Shown here piece after piece: positions 16,388-25,257 of a stretch of 41,869 bases of DNA. This DNA comes from an uncultured Opitutia bacterium (GTDB lineage: Bacteria > Verrucomicrobiota > Verrucomicrobiia > Opitutales > Opitutaceae). Under the pieces are notes generated by a model, which did no database searches, was not told the origin of the DNA, and worked only from the letters and a program-made list of their open reading frames with translations. Made by a program: the position numbers and the translations under genes. The stretch lies in NCBI GenBank assembly GCA_903900845.1, contig CAIUOU010000061.1:1-41869 (forward strand). Direction: 5' to 3'. Within the stretch, counting starts at the first letter, position 1. Each line of letters starts with the position of its first letter.

Positions 16388-17305
16388 ATGGCGACCACCA
16401 GCCCGTCACCCGGCCTCGGGAACCCGCTCGCGCTGCTCCGGCGGCTCGAGTGGCGGGTGCGCCACGCCGTGGAGAATGTCCTCAGCGGCGAGTACCGCTC
16501 GGCGTTCCGCGGCCGCGGGATGGAGTTCGACCAGGTGGTGAAATACGAATTCGGCGACGACGTGCGCGACATCGACTGGAACGTCACCGCGCGCCTCGGC
16601 GAGCCGTACCGCAAGAAGTTCGTCGAGGAACGCGAGGTCACGCTGCTGCTCGTCTTCGAGGATTCGCCCTCGCTGCTGTTCGGCTCCGGAGCGCAATCGA
16701 AGCGCGAGGCGCTCCTCGAGATCGCGGGACTCGTCATGCTGCTGGGCGCGGTGAACCGCGACCGCGTCGGATTCGTCCATGCCGCCCCCGGGGGCACGCT
16801 GGTCCGGGAGCCGGTGCGTGGCCGGGGCCGGATCATGCACCTCGCCGCGAGCCTGCTCTCGCGGCCCGCGCCCGAACCCACCGCGGCGGCACCGGTGCCA
16901 CCTTGGAGCTTCCTCGCGCGCGCCGCCCCGAAGCACAGCATCCTGATCTGGCTCGGCGACTTTCCCCCCGCGGCCCGCGGACCGAGTGGCGCGACCCAGC
17001 CCGAGGGATGGGCGGTGCTGCGCCGCCGCTACCAGACCATGGGCTTCCGGGTGGATGACCCGTGGGAGCGCGAGTTTCCCGCGGCGCGGATGGCCGCCTA
17101 CGATCCCGCGGCGGGCCGCCTTGTGACGCTCGACGGCGGTTCCGCGGAGCGCGCCGCGCACGCGGCGTGGGTCCGCGAGCGCGAGGCCGCATGGCTGGAT
17201 CTTTTTCCCGACCAGCTCTCGCGCCTGGCGTTCACCACCGGGGAGAACCGCCTCGACGCGCTGGTGCGCTTTTTCCATGCCCGCATGCGCGCGGGCCGCG
17301 GCTGA
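16388..17305 (+). CDS. DUF58-domain protein of the Bat operon
   Basis: The 305-residue protein has the characteristic DUF58 segment GMEFDQVVKYEFGDDVRDID (45-64), followed by W-N-x-T-A-R. A von Willebrand-like fold follows (LLLVFEDSPSLLFG). No signal or membrane helix is evident, so it should be cytoplasmic. It sits between moxR and batA, as in Bat operons of Bacteroidetes, spirochaetes and Verrucomicrobia. ATG at 16388 is chosen because it lies after the moxR stop; the frame is open upstream inside moxR. The next gene starts 8 bp after its stop. The biochemical role of DUF58 proteins is not established. Confidence 0.93.
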   Translation: MATTSPSPGLGNPLALLRRLEWRVRHAVENVLSGEYRSAFRGRGMEFDQVVKYEFGDDVRDIDWNVTARLGEPYRKKFVEEREVTLLLVFEDSPSLLFGSGAQSKREALLEIAGLVMLLGAVNRDRVGFVHAAPGGTLVREPVRGRGRIMHLAASLLSRPAPEPTAAAPVPPWSFLARAAPKHSILIWLGDFPPAARGPSGATQPEGWAVLRRRYQTMGFRVDDPWEREFPAARMAAYDPAAGRLVTLDGGSAERAAHAAWVREREAAWLDLFPDQLSRLAFTTGENRLDALVRFFHARMRAGRG

Positions 17306-17313
17306 TCCAGGCC

Positions 17314-18333
17314 ATGGAGCGCATCATTCTCCACGACCCGCTCTGGCTGCTGGCGCTCGCCGCCCTCCCCCTGCTCGCCTGGCTGCGCGGACGCCGGAGC
17401 ACGCCGGTGCTGGTGATTCCGTTCGCGGCCGCCTGGCACCGCCCGTCCCTGGCCTCGCCCGCCCGCTGGCCGGCGGTGCTGGCGTTCGCCGGCCTCGCGC
17501 TGTTGGTGGTCGCCCTCGCCCGCCCGCAGCGCGTCGAGGACAAGCGCGAGGTGCGCTCCGAGGGTTACGACATTGTCCTCGCGATCGACCTGTCGACCTC
17601 GATGCGCGCCGAGGACTTCGAAAAGGACGGGGAGCGCATCAACCGCCTCCAGGCGATCAAGCCGGTCATCCAGGCCTTCATCGAGCGCCGGCCCACCGAC
17701 CGTATCGGCATCGTGCTTTTCGCCGGTCGCGCGTACACCATGGCGCCGCTCACGTTCGACCACGGGTGGCTGGCCCGGCAGCTCTCGCGCGTGAGGATTG
17801 GCATGATTGAGGACGGTACCGCGATCGGCGACGGCCTGGGCGTCGCCCTCACCCGGCTCGAGCAGGCCAAGCGCGACCGCGCGGGCCGTCGCATCGGGGC
17901 CTTCGTCGTGCTCATGACCGACGGCGCCAACAACCGGGGAGCCCTGCCCCCGCTGGATGCGGCGGGGATCGCGAAGTCCCGCGGCATCCCGGTTTACACC
18001 ATCGGTTCCGGCAAGGAGGGCATCGTGCCGGTGCCGGTCTACGACGACGAGGGCCGCAAGCGCGGCTACCAGCGGATGCTCTCGGACCTCGACGAGGGCA
18101 CCCTGCGCGAGATCGCGGAACAAACCGGCGGGAAGTTTTTCCGCGTGGCTGACACCGGCACAATCGAGGGCGCGTTCCGCGCCATCGACCGGGCGCAGAA
18201 GATCGAGTTCCAGGCCAAGAGCCACCTGGTGACGACCGAACTTTTCTGGTGGGCGGCCGCCCCGGGGCTCGCTGCCCTGCTTGCCGGGGCCGCCTTCGCC
18301 CGCCCGCTCCGCCTTCGGGAGGGTACCGCATGA
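17314..18333 (+). CDS. batA: BatA-type membrane protein with von Willebrand factor A domain
   Basis: The protein has N-terminal membrane segments (about 8-24 and 52-70). A periplasmic or cytoplasmic-face VWA domain follows, with a complete metal-binding MIDAS start D92-x-S94-x-S96 (AIDLSTS), the VLMTDGANN strand and TIGSGKEG. A C-terminal membrane helix lies at about 311-331. The Arg-Pro-Gln motif (ALARPQRVEDK) after the second helix is typical of BatA and BatB. The 339-residue length is normal. ATG at 17314 follows the DUF58 stop closely. Its stop overlaps the start of the next gene (ATGA), so translation is coupled. Bat proteins are linked to oxygen or stress tolerance; the exact mechanism is unknown. 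Confidence 0.93.
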   Translation: MERIILHDPLWLLALAALPLLAWLRGRRSTPVLVIPFAAAWHRPSLASPARWPAVLAFAGLALLVVALARPQRVEDKREVRSEGYDIVLAIDLSTSMRAEDFEKDGERINRLQAIKPVIQAFIERRPTDRIGIVLFAGRAYTMAPLTFDHGWLARQLSRVRIGMIEDGTAIGDGLGVALTRLEQAKRDRAGRRIGAFVVLMTDGANNRGALPPLDAAGIAKSRGIPVYTIGSGKEGIVPVPVYDDEGRKRGYQRMLSDLDEGTLREIAEQTGGKFFRVADTGTIEGAFRAIDRAQKIEFQAKSHLVTTELFWWAAAPGLAALLAGAAFARPLRLREGTA

Positions 18334-20234
18334 TCTTCGCCGCACCCAAGCTGCTGTGGCTTCTGCTCGTGCCCGCCACGGTCGCGGTCTGGGACCTCGC
18401 GCGACGACGCCGCCGGGGTGAAACGAACCATCCCAACATCCTGCGCGCCGAGGCGGGACCGACCTCCGTGACCCTGGCCTCCGAAAAAACCAAGCGCCCC
18501 GTCGACGGCGCCCCGCGCCTGCGCCCGTGGCTCTGGTTCGGCCTCGCGTTCGCCATCGTGGCGATCGCGCGTCCCCAGTGGGGACGCATCGAGGAACCCG
18601 TGTTCGACCAGTCGCGGGAGATCCTGCTGGCCGTCGACCTGTCGCGTTCGATGCTCGCCCCGGACGTGAGTCCCTCGCGCCTCGACCGCGCCAAGCTGCT
18701 CATCCAGTCGCTGCTCGAGAAGCTCGCGGGTGAACGCGTGGGTCTGGTCGTATTCGCCGGCACCTCCTTCCTGCAGGCGCCGCTCAGCGCCGACTACGAG
18801 ATCCTCCGCGAATTCCTCCCGGGGTTGAACCCCGGGTTTCTACCGGAGGCCGGCACGAACTACGGCGCCATGCTCGACACCGCCGCGCAGGCCTTCGGCA
18901 CCACGGGCGCCGCCGACCGCTTCCTGATCGTGCTCAGCGACGGCGAGGCGACGGACCCTTCCTGGAAGGAACGCATCGAGCCGCTCAAGAAACGCGGCAT
19001 CCGCGTGCTCGGGCTCGGCGTGGGCACCGCCGGCGGCGGCATGATCCCCGAGAGCGACGGCAGTTTCCTCAAGGATGAGCGCGGCGCCGTCGTGCTCTCG
19101 CGCCTGGAACCGGCCACCCTCCAGGAACTGGCGCGCGCGACCGACGGCGTGTACCGCGACGCGAGCGCATGGATCGACGTCGCCGGTCTCGTCGTCGAGA
19201 CGGTCGAACGCGGCCGCCGCGGCGAGTTCGTCGAGACCAGCACGGTCCGCCAGGTCGAGCGTTTCCAATGGCCGCTCGCGCTGGCGTTTTGGTGCCTGCT
19301 CGTCAGCCTCTATCACGAGTTTCCCGTGCGTCCGAAATCCCGCGCCATCGCCCTTCGTCCGTCCAAATCCTCCCCTCCGGTCGCCGCGGCGCTCCTCGTC
19401 TTGGCGTGGTCCGCGCTTGCACCGGACGAGGCGCAGGCCGCCGCGAAGCTGGCGCCAAACGCAAACCCGGCCCCGAATCCGTCGCCGAAAATCTCCGCGG
19501 AGGCTCCTCCCGGGGATCCCGCCGCCCTCGGCCGGATCGTGGGGCGTCTCGCGGCCGCGGACCGTCCGGGCGCGCGCGACTGGTCCGAGCTCGCCGGCGA
19601 GACACTCACCTGGGGCTCGCGCCTGCAGTCGCAGGGCCAACCCGTGCTGCCCGGCCCGGTCCATGACGCGCTCGCCGGGGTAAAACTGGGCGAGAAGCTG
19701 GACGCCAAGGCGGCGGACTGGGGCAAACTCCGCGGCGACCTCGAGGCCCTGCTCGATGAGCAGGAACGCGAGGACAAGAAGGACGACCAGAAGCAGGACC
19801 GGAAAGAGGATCAGAAGAAGTCAGACGAGCAACAGCAGCAGCAGGACCAGCCGAAGGACCAGCAAAGCGAGCAGCCGAAGAACGATCAGCAACAACAGCA
19901 GCAGCAAAACCAGCAGCGGAAATCGTCGGAGCAGAAGGATTCCTCGCAACCGCAGCAGGAGGAGGCGCAAGGAAAACCCGACGACGAGCAGGCCCTCGGC
20001 GACATGTCCAAGAAGGACCAGCCCCCGCCACCGGAGAACATGCAGCAGGTGGGAGGCGCCCCGGAGCGCAAGCCGGAGGACCAGCAGGAGAAGGCTGATC
20101 CCGCTCTGGCGCTGCCGCTCCAGAAACTTGACCAACTCCGCAACCAGGACTCCCCCGCCCAACTCTTCCAGATGATGGAGGGCGACCGGAAGGGGGAACG
20201 GAAGACCGCGCCCAAAACGGGCAAGACCTGGTGA
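18330..20234 (+). CDS. batB: BatB-type VWA membrane protein fused to a BatC-like Gln/Lys-rich region
   Basis: Residues 1-335 are BatB-like: a first helix (about 5-20), a second helix and ARPQWGRIEEP, a VWA domain with intact MIDAS D103-x-S105-x-S107, and a closing helix (about 313-330). At about 349-370 a second hydrophobic segment ends in an Ala-x-Ala-like site (PDEAQAAAK), as in a signal peptide, though it is internal. A BatC-like remainder follows: a helical region, a low-complexity Gln/Lys/Asp/Glu stretch (about 475-560, with Gln runs) and a C-terminal motif LDQLRNQDSPAQLFQMMEG. I infer a batB-batC fusion; no stop or frameshift is seen between the halves. Start and stop overlap both neighbours by four bases. 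Confidence 0.88.
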   Translation: MIFAAPKLLWLLLVPATVAVWDLARRRRRGETNHPNILRAEAGPTSVTLASEKTKRPVDGAPRLRPWLWFGLAFAIVAIARPQWGRIEEPVFDQSREILLAVDLSRSMLAPDVSPSRLDRAKLLIQSLLEKLAGERVGLVVFAGTSFLQAPLSADYEILREFLPGLNPGFLPEAGTNYGAMLDTAAQAFGTTGAADRFLIVLSDGEATDPSWKERIEPLKKRGIRVLGLGVGTAGGGMIPESDGSFLKDERGAVVLSRLEPATLQELARATDGVYRDASAWIDVAGLVVETVERGRRGEFVETSTVRQVERFQWPLALAFWCLLVSLYHEFPVRPKSRAIALRPSKSSPPVAAALLVLAWSALAPDEAQAAAKLAPNANPAPNPSPKISAEAPPGDPAALGRIVGRLAAADRPGARDWSELAGETLTWGSRLQSQGQPVLPGPVHDALAGVKLGEKLDAKAADWGKLRGDLEALLDEQEREDKKDDQKQDRKEDQKKSDEQQQQQDQPKDQQSEQPKNDQQQQQQQNQQRKSSEQKDSSQPQQEEAQGKPDDEQALGDMSKKDQPPPPENMQQVGGAPERKPEDQQEKADPALALPLQKLDQLRNQDSPAQLFQMMEGDRKGERKTAPKTGKTW

Positions 20235-22708
20235 AAATCATGCGCTTTTTTCGCCTTCTCCTGACCGCTCTCACGCTGTCCGTAGCCGTCTCGGCGCAAA
20301 CCGCACGCTGGGAGCAGGCCGAAAGCGGCCTCGGCACCAACCTCGCGCTCGTCTTCGAGAACTGCGAGCCCGACGGTCAACCCGCGCTGCCGTCGATCCC
20401 CGGATTGGCCTTCTCGTTCACCGGCCGCTCGGAGAGCGTCAACATCGTCAACTTCCAGATGACGCGCAGCGTGACGCTCGGCTACGCGGTCCGCTCGCAG
20501 GGCAACCAGCCGCTGCGCATCCCCGCGTTCAACGTGCGCACCAACAAGGGCGACGTGCGCGTGGAGGCCTTCGACGCCGCCCGACCGGCGGTGGCGATCG
20601 ATACCCTGGCAAACTCCCGGCTGGCGCCCGAGCGCCGGAGCGTGTGGGCGGGGGAAGTTTTCGGGCTCACGTATGAATTGTCCGCGGCGCGGCGTACCAA
20701 CCCCCAGATCAGCCCGACTTTCGACTGGAACCCCGCGCCACTCGTGGCCGAGGACTGGTCGAAACCCGAGGTCACCGAGCGCAACAACGGCGGCGAACGC
20801 CGGGTGAACGTGGTGTTCCGCAGCCGGGCCGTCGCCCGCCTGCCGAAAACCCTCAAGCTCGAGGCCGCCACCCATCTGATCAGCGTTCAGACCGGCACCA
20901 TCGGTTTCGGCATCATCTCCCAGCCCCGCATGGAGCAGGTCTCCGTCACCTCGGACCAGCCGGCCGTCGAGGTTAAGCCCCTGCCCGCCGGAGCGCCCGC
21001 GGGCTTCGGTGGTGCCGTGGGACAGTTCCGCTTCACCTCCAAGGTCGTTCCCGAGAAGGCCGCCGTCGGCGAGCCCGTGACCTGGACGCTGGAACTCAAC
21101 GGCACCGGCAACTGGCCCGACATCGTCGGCCTGCCCGCCCGCGGCGTCTCCAACGATTTCAAGGTCGTGCAACCGAAGGCCCGCCGGACACCCGCGGAGG
21201 GGAAGCTTTTCGACGCCACGTTGACGGAAGACGTCGTCCTCGTGCCGTCGAAGCCTGGAACCTACACCCTCGGGCCGGTCACGCTCACTTACTTCGACCC
21301 GCAGAGTGGCACGTACCGCACGGTGACCACGCCAAAGACCGCCCTCGTCATCGCCCCCGCCGCCGCGCCGCAGTTCAACGTCATGCCGGCCGCCCAGGGC
21401 GGAGCCGGCGAAACCAGCCCGACAAAGCCCGACGAAAGCGGACCGGCCAAGCCCGTCGCCGCGGCCGCCGCTCCGGGCGGGATCCCGCGCGATCCGCTGC
21501 CGGCCGCCCAACCCGTCCGTGTCCCGTTCTCCGGCCGCGGCCGGATTTTCGCCCTGCTCGCACCGTTCGCGCTCACCCTCCTGGTTTGGTTGTGGCTCGC
21601 GCTGCGGCGCGCTCGGGAAACCGATCCGGCCCGGTCGCAACGCGAGGCGCGCACCCGCCTGGCCGCCATGCTGCGCGAGTTCGATCTCGCGTCCGCGGAC
21701 CACCGGGCGCGCCTGCTCGTCGCCTGGCAGCGGGACGCCGCGGTGCTCCTGGGCGTGCGGCACGCCGCACCCTCGGCCGAAGCACTCGACTCCACCGAGT
21801 GGACCCTGTTGTGGCGCGAGGCCGACCGCGCGATCTACGGGGCGGAGGAAAGTCTGCCGCCCGATTGGGTGGCGCGCGCGCGGGACGCCCTCGCTCGCCG
21901 GAAGCCGGCGCCTTTCCGGTTCCACCGGCTTTTCCTCCCGCGCAACCTCATGCCGTTCGCGGCCGTGCTGACCGTCATGCTCGGCGCCACGCTCACGCTC
22001 CGCGCGGCCTCGGCCGACGGGACCGTCGCCTACCGGAAGGCAGACTTCGCCGCGGCGGAGAGCACCTGGCGGGAGTCGATCCGCCGGTCCCCGCTTGATC
22101 CGAACACCCGCCACAACCTGTCCCTCGCCCTTGAGCAACAGGACCGCGCCGCGGAGGCGGCGGCACACGCGGCGGTCGCGTTCGTCCAGAATCCCGCGGA
22201 ACCGGCCGTGCGCTGGCACTTCACGCGGACGGCGGAAAAACTCGGCGCCGCCGCTTCACCCCTGGCCGGTTTCGTTTCGCCGGGCATCCTGCGGACCCTG
22301 GCGCGCGAGGCCTCGCCGACCGCATGGGAGTTCCGCCTCGTCGGTTCGGCTTGGTTGCTCGCGGCGGCCCTGGTGCTCCTTTTGCTCCGCGCCTACGGCC
22401 ACGGAGCCGCGCCGTTCAAGTGGATCGCTGCGGCGATCGGCGCCGCCGCCCTGGCCCTCGCCACCGTGTCGATGAACGGCATTTTCGCGTTTGGCGCCGC
22501 CGGGCGTCCCGAGGCCGCGATCGTCGCCCGCGCCACCACGCTGCGATCCATTCCGACCGAGGCTGACACCGCGCAGAAGACCACTCCGCTGGCGGCCGGC
22601 GGCCTCGCGCTCATCGAACGATCGTTCCTCGGCTGGCACCGCCTCGCCTTCGAGGGCGGCCAGACCGGCTGGGTGCGCAAGGAGGATGTCGTTCCGGTCT
22701 GGAAGTGA
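20231..22708 (+). CDS. batD: BatD-type oxygen-tolerance protein fused to BatE-like TPR and SH3-like segments
   Basis: The 825-residue protein starts at GTG 20231, overlapping batB/C by four bases, and has a signal peptide (MKIMRFFRLLLTALTLSVAVSAQ). Residues ~24-380 form the beta-rich BatD ectodomain, with repeated Ig-like strands such as VGEPVTWTLELNGTG. A helix follows at about 437-460. The second half has helices near 571-590, 700-720 and 729-750, a TPR-like region (about 596-666, GTVAYRKADFAAAESTW...) and a C-terminal SH3-like segment (about 770-825, ending GQTGWVRKEDVVPVWK). The TPR plus SH3 arrangement is that of BatE, so I infer a BatD-BatE fusion. It closes the operon and is convergent with the next gene, 18 bp away. 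Confidence 0.87.
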   Translation: MKIMRFFRLLLTALTLSVAVSAQTARWEQAESGLGTNLALVFENCEPDGQPALPSIPGLAFSFTGRSESVNIVNFQMTRSVTLGYAVRSQGNQPLRIPAFNVRTNKGDVRVEAFDAARPAVAIDTLANSRLAPERRSVWAGEVFGLTYELSAARRTNPQISPTFDWNPAPLVAEDWSKPEVTERNNGGERRVNVVFRSRAVARLPKTLKLEAATHLISVQTGTIGFGIISQPRMEQVSVTSDQPAVEVKPLPAGAPAGFGGAVGQFRFTSKVVPEKAAVGEPVTWTLELNGTGNWPDIVGLPARGVSNDFKVVQPKARRTPAEGKLFDATLTEDVVLVPSKPGTYTLGPVTLTYFDPQSGTYRTVTTPKTALVIAPAAAPQFNVMPAAQGGAGETSPTKPDESGPAKPVAAAAAPGGIPRDPLPAAQPVRVPFSGRGRIFALLAPFALTLLVWLWLALRRARETDPARSQREARTRLAAMLREFDLASADHRARLLVAWQRDAAVLLGVRHAAPSAEALDSTEWTLLWREADRAIYGAEESLPPDWVARARDALARRKPAPFRFHRLFLPRNLMPFAAVLTVMLGATLTLRAASADGTVAYRKADFAAAESTWRESIRRSPLDPNTRHNLSLALEQQDRAAEAAAHAAVAFVQNPAEPAVRWHFTRTAEKLGAAASPLAGFVSPGILRTLAREASPTAWEFRLVGSAWLLAAALVLLLLRAYGHGAAPFKWIAAAIGAAALALATVSMNGIFAFGAAGRPEAAIVARATTLRSIPTEADTAQKTTPLAAGGLALIERSFLGWHRLAFEGGQTGWVRKEDVVPVWK

Positions 22709-22726
22709 CCGGGCCTCCGATCGCGA

Positions 22727-23647
22727 TCAGACGTCGCAGATCCGGATCGATTCGGCGAGCGAGGCGACCTTGTCCCGGCGCGGGATGAACTCCTGCCCGA
22801 CGAACCCTTTGTAGCCGGTCTCCGCGATCGCACGCATGATGGGCGGGTAGTTTATCTCCTGCGTGTCATCGATCTCGTTCCGGCCGGGCACGCCGGCGGT
22901 GTGGTAGTGGCCGATCCAGTCCTTGTGCCGGCGGAGGCGGGTGATGACGTCGCCGTGCATGATCTGCACGTGATAGATGTCGAAGAGGACCTTCACGCGC
23001 TCGGAACCGACGCGGCGGCAGATCTCCACCGAGCGGTCGATGTCGTCGCAGAAATAATCGGGGTGGCCCTTCATCTCTTCCGCGACCCGCGAGTTGAGCA
23101 TCTCGAGGCAGAGCGTGACGCCCTTCTGCTCGGCGTGACCGGCGATCTTCTTCAGACCGTCGACCATGTTGCGCATCCCGGCCTCGTCGGAGATGCCCTT
23201 CCGGAATCCGGAAAACGTGATCACGGCGGGGAACCCCGCGGCGGCAGTGGCGTCAATCCGCTCACGGAGGATGCGCAGGCACTCGGCGTGTTCCTCGGTG
23301 TGCGCGAATCCCCGCGAGAAACCATGGCTGCTCGTGAGGGCGCAAACGAGCCCGCGCTGGCGCAGCACGGGGAATTTATCGGGCGTGACGAGTTCGACCG
23401 AACGCAGCCCGAGCGCCACCGAGAGCTCGCAGAGCTCCTCGAGGCTCATCGGCCGGAAGCACCATGGCACGACCGACTGGTTGATGCGGCCGTGCCGCAC
23501 CGCCCGGCCCGCGGGCGCCGCGGCATCCGCGGCGGCGGCGATCCCCGCCGCACCCAGACCGGCCGCCATGGCGCGGCCCAGGAAAGCACGACGAGTCGCG
23601 GCGGGAACGGGGCCGGGGGAAGCGGGGTTCGACATGCGCTCAGGCAA
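22727..23647 (-). CDS. Tat-exported TIM-barrel protein of the hydroxypyruvate-isomerase / xylose-isomerase-like family
   Basis: The N-terminus has a twin-arginine motif (TRRAFLG, RR at 19-20) and an Ala/Gly-rich hydrophobic stretch, so export by the Tat pathway is likely. The mature part is an AP-endonuclease-2/Hyi-like barrel. Candidate metal ligands sit in CLEMLNS (Glu), LFDIYHVQ (Asp), IGHYHTAG (His) and GQEFIP (Glu), matching the pattern of the family. Similar proteins are common in Planctomycetes and Verrucomicrobia, but their substrates are mostly unproven. Start at 23647 or at the next in-frame ATG 23635. It follows the histidine kinase gene by 46 bp on the same strand. Confidence 0.88.
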   Translation of the reverse strand: MPERMSNPASPGPVPAATRRAFLGRAMAAGLGAAGIAAAADAAAPAGRAVRHGRINQSVVPWCFRPMSLEELCELSVALGLRSVELVTPDKFPVLRQRGLVCALTSSHGFSRGFAHTEEHAECLRILRERIDATAAAGFPAVITFSGFRKGISDEAGMRNMVDGLKKIAGHAEQKGVTLCLEMLNSRVAEEMKGHPDYFCDDIDRSVEICRRVGSERVKVLFDIYHVQIMHGDVITRLRRHKDWIGHYHTAGVPGRNEIDDTQEINYPPIMRAIAETGYKGFVGQEFIPRRDKVASLAESIRICDV

Positions 23648-23693
23648 ACAGCACCTGGCGGGCGGATGAAGCCCGAATTGAGGCGGCGGTCAG

Positions 23694-24770
23694 CTATCCG
23701 GCGGCCTTCGCCTCCGCGGCGGGCAGTTCGAACCAGAAACACGCGCCCTGCCCCGGCGCACTCTCCACCCCGACGTTGCCCCCCAGACGGGAGACGATGC
23801 GCTGCACGATGGAAAGCCCGAGACCATGCCCGTCGGCCCGCTGGCTGCCGATCCGCGAGAATGGCACGAACAGAGATGCCTGCAGCTCCGGGGAAATGCC
23901 GTCGCCGGCGTCCTGAACCCAGTAGCGGACGCATCTGTTTTCAGGCCGCGGGAGGAAACCAACCGAGATTCGCGCCGCGGGCCCGCCGTACTTGGCGGCG
24001 TTACTCAGGAAATTGGACCACAGGTGGCTGATCCACGGCGCATGCCCGAACGCCGGGGGCAGGGACGGCGGAGGTGCGACCACCGCCTCTCGATCGCGGA
24101 ACACACCCTCGCAATTCTCGAGCGCGTCCCGCAGCGGGGCGTTCATGTCGACGGGGACCATCGCCACGGACGCCTTCCGCACCCCGGCCAAAAGGAGGAG
24201 TTCGTCGATGATGGTGGCCAACCGCTCGGCGCTTTTCGCGGCCGACTCGACGTTTGCAGCCACGCGCGCGTGGTCACCCTGCTTGGCGAGGGAAGTGGCC
24301 AGTTCGAGCCTGCCCTTGAGCACGGCCAACGGGCCGCGCAGATCATGCGCCACCGTATGGGAGAATGAGTCGAGCTCATCGATCAGCTCGCGACGCTCGA
24401 GCCGAGCCTGCACCGAATGCACCAGTTCCTCCCGCGTGAAGGGCTTCGGAATGTAGTCGTCGGCTCCCAGGCCCATGCCGGTCCGCACGTGGGCGCGGGA
24501 ACCGAAGCCGGACACCACAATGACGGGCACCCTCCGCAGCGAGCGATCCGCGCGCAGCTCCCGCAGCAGGTCCAACCCCGACTGTCCCGGCATCTCGATA
24601 TCGGAAATGATCAGCTGCGGCTCCTTGCGCCGCGCCGCGGCGAGCGCGGACTGCGGCTCCTCGAACGCCGCCACCGCGAAACCGCTCGACGAAAGGATAT
24701 CCACCATCAATTGCCGCAGACCGGGGTTGTCCTCCACGACCATGATTTGCGTCCGTCCTGCCGAAAGCAT
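23694..24770 (-). CDS. Receiver-histidine kinase hybrid without a sensor domain
   Basis: The 358-residue protein begins with a complete receiver (E13/D14, phospho-acceptor D57 in IISDIEMP, S87, K109 in YIPKPF). A histidine kinase core follows directly: H142 in VAHDLRGPL, N-box SNFLSNAAKYG (252-262), DAGDGI and GHGLGLSIV glycine boxes. With the receiver first and no PAS, GAF or membrane part, it probably takes its input from another kinase. It then either signals through its own kinase domain or feeds back. ATG at 24770 is chosen at the first strand of the receiver; an open frame to 24974 has no domain content. A partner gene is not seen nearby. Confidence 0.93.
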   Translation of the reverse strand: MLSAGRTQIMVVEDNPGLRQLMVDILSSSGFAVAAFEEPQSALAAARRKEPQLIISDIEMPGQSGLDLLRELRADRSLRRVPVIVVSGFGSRAHVRTGMGLGADDYIPKPFTREELVHSVQARLERRELIDELDSFSHTVAHDLRGPLAVLKGRLELATSLAKQGDHARVAANVESAAKSAERLATIIDELLLLAGVRKASVAMVPVDMNAPLRDALENCEGVFRDREAVVAPPPSLPPAFGHAPWISHLWSNFLSNAAKYGGPAARISVGFLPRPENRCVRYWVQDAGDGISPELQASLFVPFSRIGSQRADGHGLGLSIVQRIVSRLGGNVGVESAPGQGACFWFELPAAEAKAAG

Positions 24771-24855
24771 CGGCCTAGGGAGAAGCTCCGGTCGCGGATC
24801 GCAACGCGTTTCCCGGCATCCGCGAAATTTTCCCACGAGGACCGCGCGCGGCGAT

Positions 24856-25236
24856 TCAGCGCGAACTACCCGGCGGATCCAGCGGCCCGTCTGGCCGGAA
24901 GAGGTAGGCGTTTCGCGCGACAAAGCGGAACGACAGCGTGCCGAGCACCGTGAGCACCGCCACCGTGCCCGCAAGGGTGCGCCCCCGCCAGAGACCCGCG
25001 AACCACGCCTGGAACTCCGCCATGGTCACATTCGCCGAGCCGCCCATCACGCGCAGCTCGTGCATGTGCTTTTTTTGCAGGAGGAGGTTGCCGAGCGGGT
25101 CGACCGGCTCCGCCCCGGACCGCAGCCAAAGCCAGAGCGCCGCGCCCCCTCCGAGAGCGACGAGCGCCACGGAAATCCGATTGATGCGACGATGATCCAA
25201 GCGCGCGAGGCTCGGCCCCGGTGCGCGCCGACACAA
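24856..25236 (-). CDS. Hypothetical small membrane protein with two predicted helices
   Basis: The 126-residue frame shows two hydrophobic segments (about 20-38 and 87-105) flanking a polar central region with NLLLQKKHMHELRVMGGSANVT. The pattern fits a two-helix inner-membrane protein with an external loop. The start is uncertain; the longest form begins at TTG 25236. I do not recognise a family. It lies between a small basic ORF and the receiver-histidine kinase on the same strand. Codon use and the clear membrane pattern make it likely to be real. Confidence 0.6.
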   Translation of the reverse strand: MCRRAPGPSLARLDHRRINRISVALVALGGGAALWLWLRSGAEPVDPLGNLLLQKKHMHELRVMGGSANVTMAEFQAWFAGLWRGRTLAGTVAVLTVLGTLSFRFVARNAYLFRPDGPLDPPGSSR

Positions 25237-25257
25237 CGGCTTTTCCCGCCGGCCGCC

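Noticed and set aside
19826-19920. Short repeated CAG/CAA units as a possible repeat array
   Set aside because: They code for Gln runs in frame within the BatB/C fusion; there are no spacers as in CRISPR.
19886-22219. 777-residue open frame on the minus strand
   Set aside because: It is antisense to batD/E, has no domain-like pattern and arises from the high GC content.
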